A DNA stretch of 64,000 bases from positions 62,001 to 126,000 of the forward strand of contig NZ_CP049057.1 of the NCBI RefSeq assembly GCF_011044175.1, read 5' to 3'. Numbering within the stretch: the stretch's first letter is position 1; every line of letters begins with the position of its first letter. Below are positions 63,429 through 64,000 of the stretch, one piece after another. Position numbers and translations under genes: made by a program. The notes beneath the pieces were generated by a model that was not told where the DNA came from, did not search any database, and saw only the letters and a list, made by a program, of their open reading frames with translations. The stretch comes from Rasiella rasia. Its GTDB lineage: Bacteria; Bacteroidota; Bacteroidia; Flavobacteriales; Flavobacteriaceae.

Positions 63429-64000
63429 TAACGAGGTATTTCAATACTTTGTGCTATCATATCAATAACTGTTTCTGGGGTCATACCTTCCATTTCACGT
63501 TCTGGAGATAGTATAATACGATGACGTAGTACGGGTGCAAGTCCGCGCTTTACATCGTCTGGAGTGACAAAATCACGTCCGTTAATAGCTGCAAACGCCT
63601 TAGATGCATTCATAATTGCCAATGAGGCTCTAGGCGAACCACCTAGGTACAAATGCGGATGATTACGTGTTTTATCTACTACTTGGGCGATATAATTAAA
63701 TATTTTGTCTTCTATTAGAATCTCCTGTACCTGTCCGCGAAATTTTTTAAGATCTTCGGAAGAAAGTACCCCTTCAATTGCATCTTGCGCCACACCTAAC
63801 TTTCTATCGTGATGCGTTTTTAGTATGGTTACTTCTTCCTCTAGTTTTGGATATCCAACTTTAATTTTAAAAATAAAACGGTCTAGCTGTGCTTCGGGTA
63901 GGGCGTAGGTACCTTCTTGTTCGACCGGGTTTTGTGTAGCGAGCACCATAAACGGGTAGTCCATGACGTATTTTTCGCCATCCATGGTTATTTGTCGTTC
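63428..64000 (-). CDS. MoxR-family AAA+ ATPase (N-terminus outside window)
   Basis: Only the C-terminal 190 residues are present; the frame is open to the window edge (beginning [25 protein letters not shown]). Visible are the sensor-1 stretch [24 protein letters not shown], with an arginine finger, and the lid domain with sensor 2 ([18 protein letters not shown]). Walker A and B lie outside. It forms the usual MoxR-DUF58 pair with the next gene. Confidence 0.92.
   Translation of the reverse strand, partial: ERQITMDGEKYVMDYPFMVLATQNPVEQEGTYALPEAQLDRFIFKIKVGYPKLEEEVTILKTHHDRKLGVAQDAIEGVLSSEDLKKFRGQVQEILIEDKIFNYIAQVVDKTRNHPHLYLGGSPRASLAIMNASKAFAAINGRDFVTPDDVKRGLAPVLRHRIILSPEREMEGMTPETVIDMIAQSIEIPR

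Overview
The window looks like chromosome from a marine member of the Flavobacteriaceae (Bacteroidota). The sequence is AT-rich. Promoters follow the Bacteroidota TAnnTTTG pattern, several secreted proteins end in a type IX secretion (T9SS) sorting domain, and there is a SusC/SusD pair, menaquinone biosynthesis and an exported PQQ-type dehydrogenase. I see no rRNA, insertion sequence, phage or CRISPR array. One tRNA is present (tRNA-Pro, GGG). The species cannot be named from sequence alone.

Layout. 1-3861: the start of a secreted lipase-like hydrolase (cut by the window edge), a BASS-family transporter, a leucine-rich-repeat protein and a cytoplasmic esterase. 3905-7165: a menaquinone cluster (menI-like thioesterase, menF, menD). 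7155-9018: a STAS-like protein, a CvfB-like S1 protein and a GNAT acetyltransferase. 9029-14116 (minus): one operon running uridine kinase, FtsB/DivIC-like protein, methylmalonyl-CoA mutase small subunit, an unknown lipoprotein, methylmalonyl-CoA mutase large subunit. 14174-15803: a lipid-anchored cytochrome c and a soluble-glucose-dehydrogenase-like protein. 16135-17648: arsR, a DUF6428-type protein and an arsenate-reductase-like phosphatase, with no efflux pump. 17725-20365: a YdeI-type protein, a frameshifted glyoxalase gene, a YitT-family membrane protein and the decayed remains of a LytTR response regulator. 20475-23516: acetaldehyde-type dehydrogenase plus its DUF779 partner, divergent from an AraC regulator.

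23735-38518 is the metabolic centrepiece: a complete alginate utilisation locus. Surface lipoprotein lyases (PL6 then PL17) cut alginate to unsaturated monouronate. A KdgF cupin speeds its conversion to DEH, SusC/SusD import oligomers, and an MFS carrier, an SDR reductase, KDG kinase and KDPG aldolase take DEH to pyruvate and glyceraldehyde-3-phosphate. A FadR-type GntR regulator sits in the middle. Two promoters carry phased 12-bp palindromes (TTGGTnnACCAA type) overlapping the -7 element, and a weaker copy lies before gntR. I infer that this regulator represses the lyase and susCD operons until an alginate-derived ligand appears.

38576-39118: a 104-bp tandem repeat (about 3.6 copies, each with two hairpins), a terminator and tRNA-Pro. 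39324-43004: a large T9SS-secreted metalloprotease with HYR-like repeats. 43269-45391: a small lipoprotein, an ICMT-type methyltransferase and thioredoxin reductase. 45528-52270: two TPR sensor-like proteins (one with an AraC output domain, one without) followed by a 1284-residue T9SS-secreted fibronectin-III protein. 52335-57099 (minus): an envelope-stress-like group (PadR, PspC, DUF2807, DUF4870 and unknown membrane proteins). 57392-60399: an LRR/T9SS protein, DUF4442, AIM24-family and a small conserved protein. 60446-64000 (minus): OxyR, a DUF2141 protein, and DUF58 with MoxR, the latter cut by the window edge.
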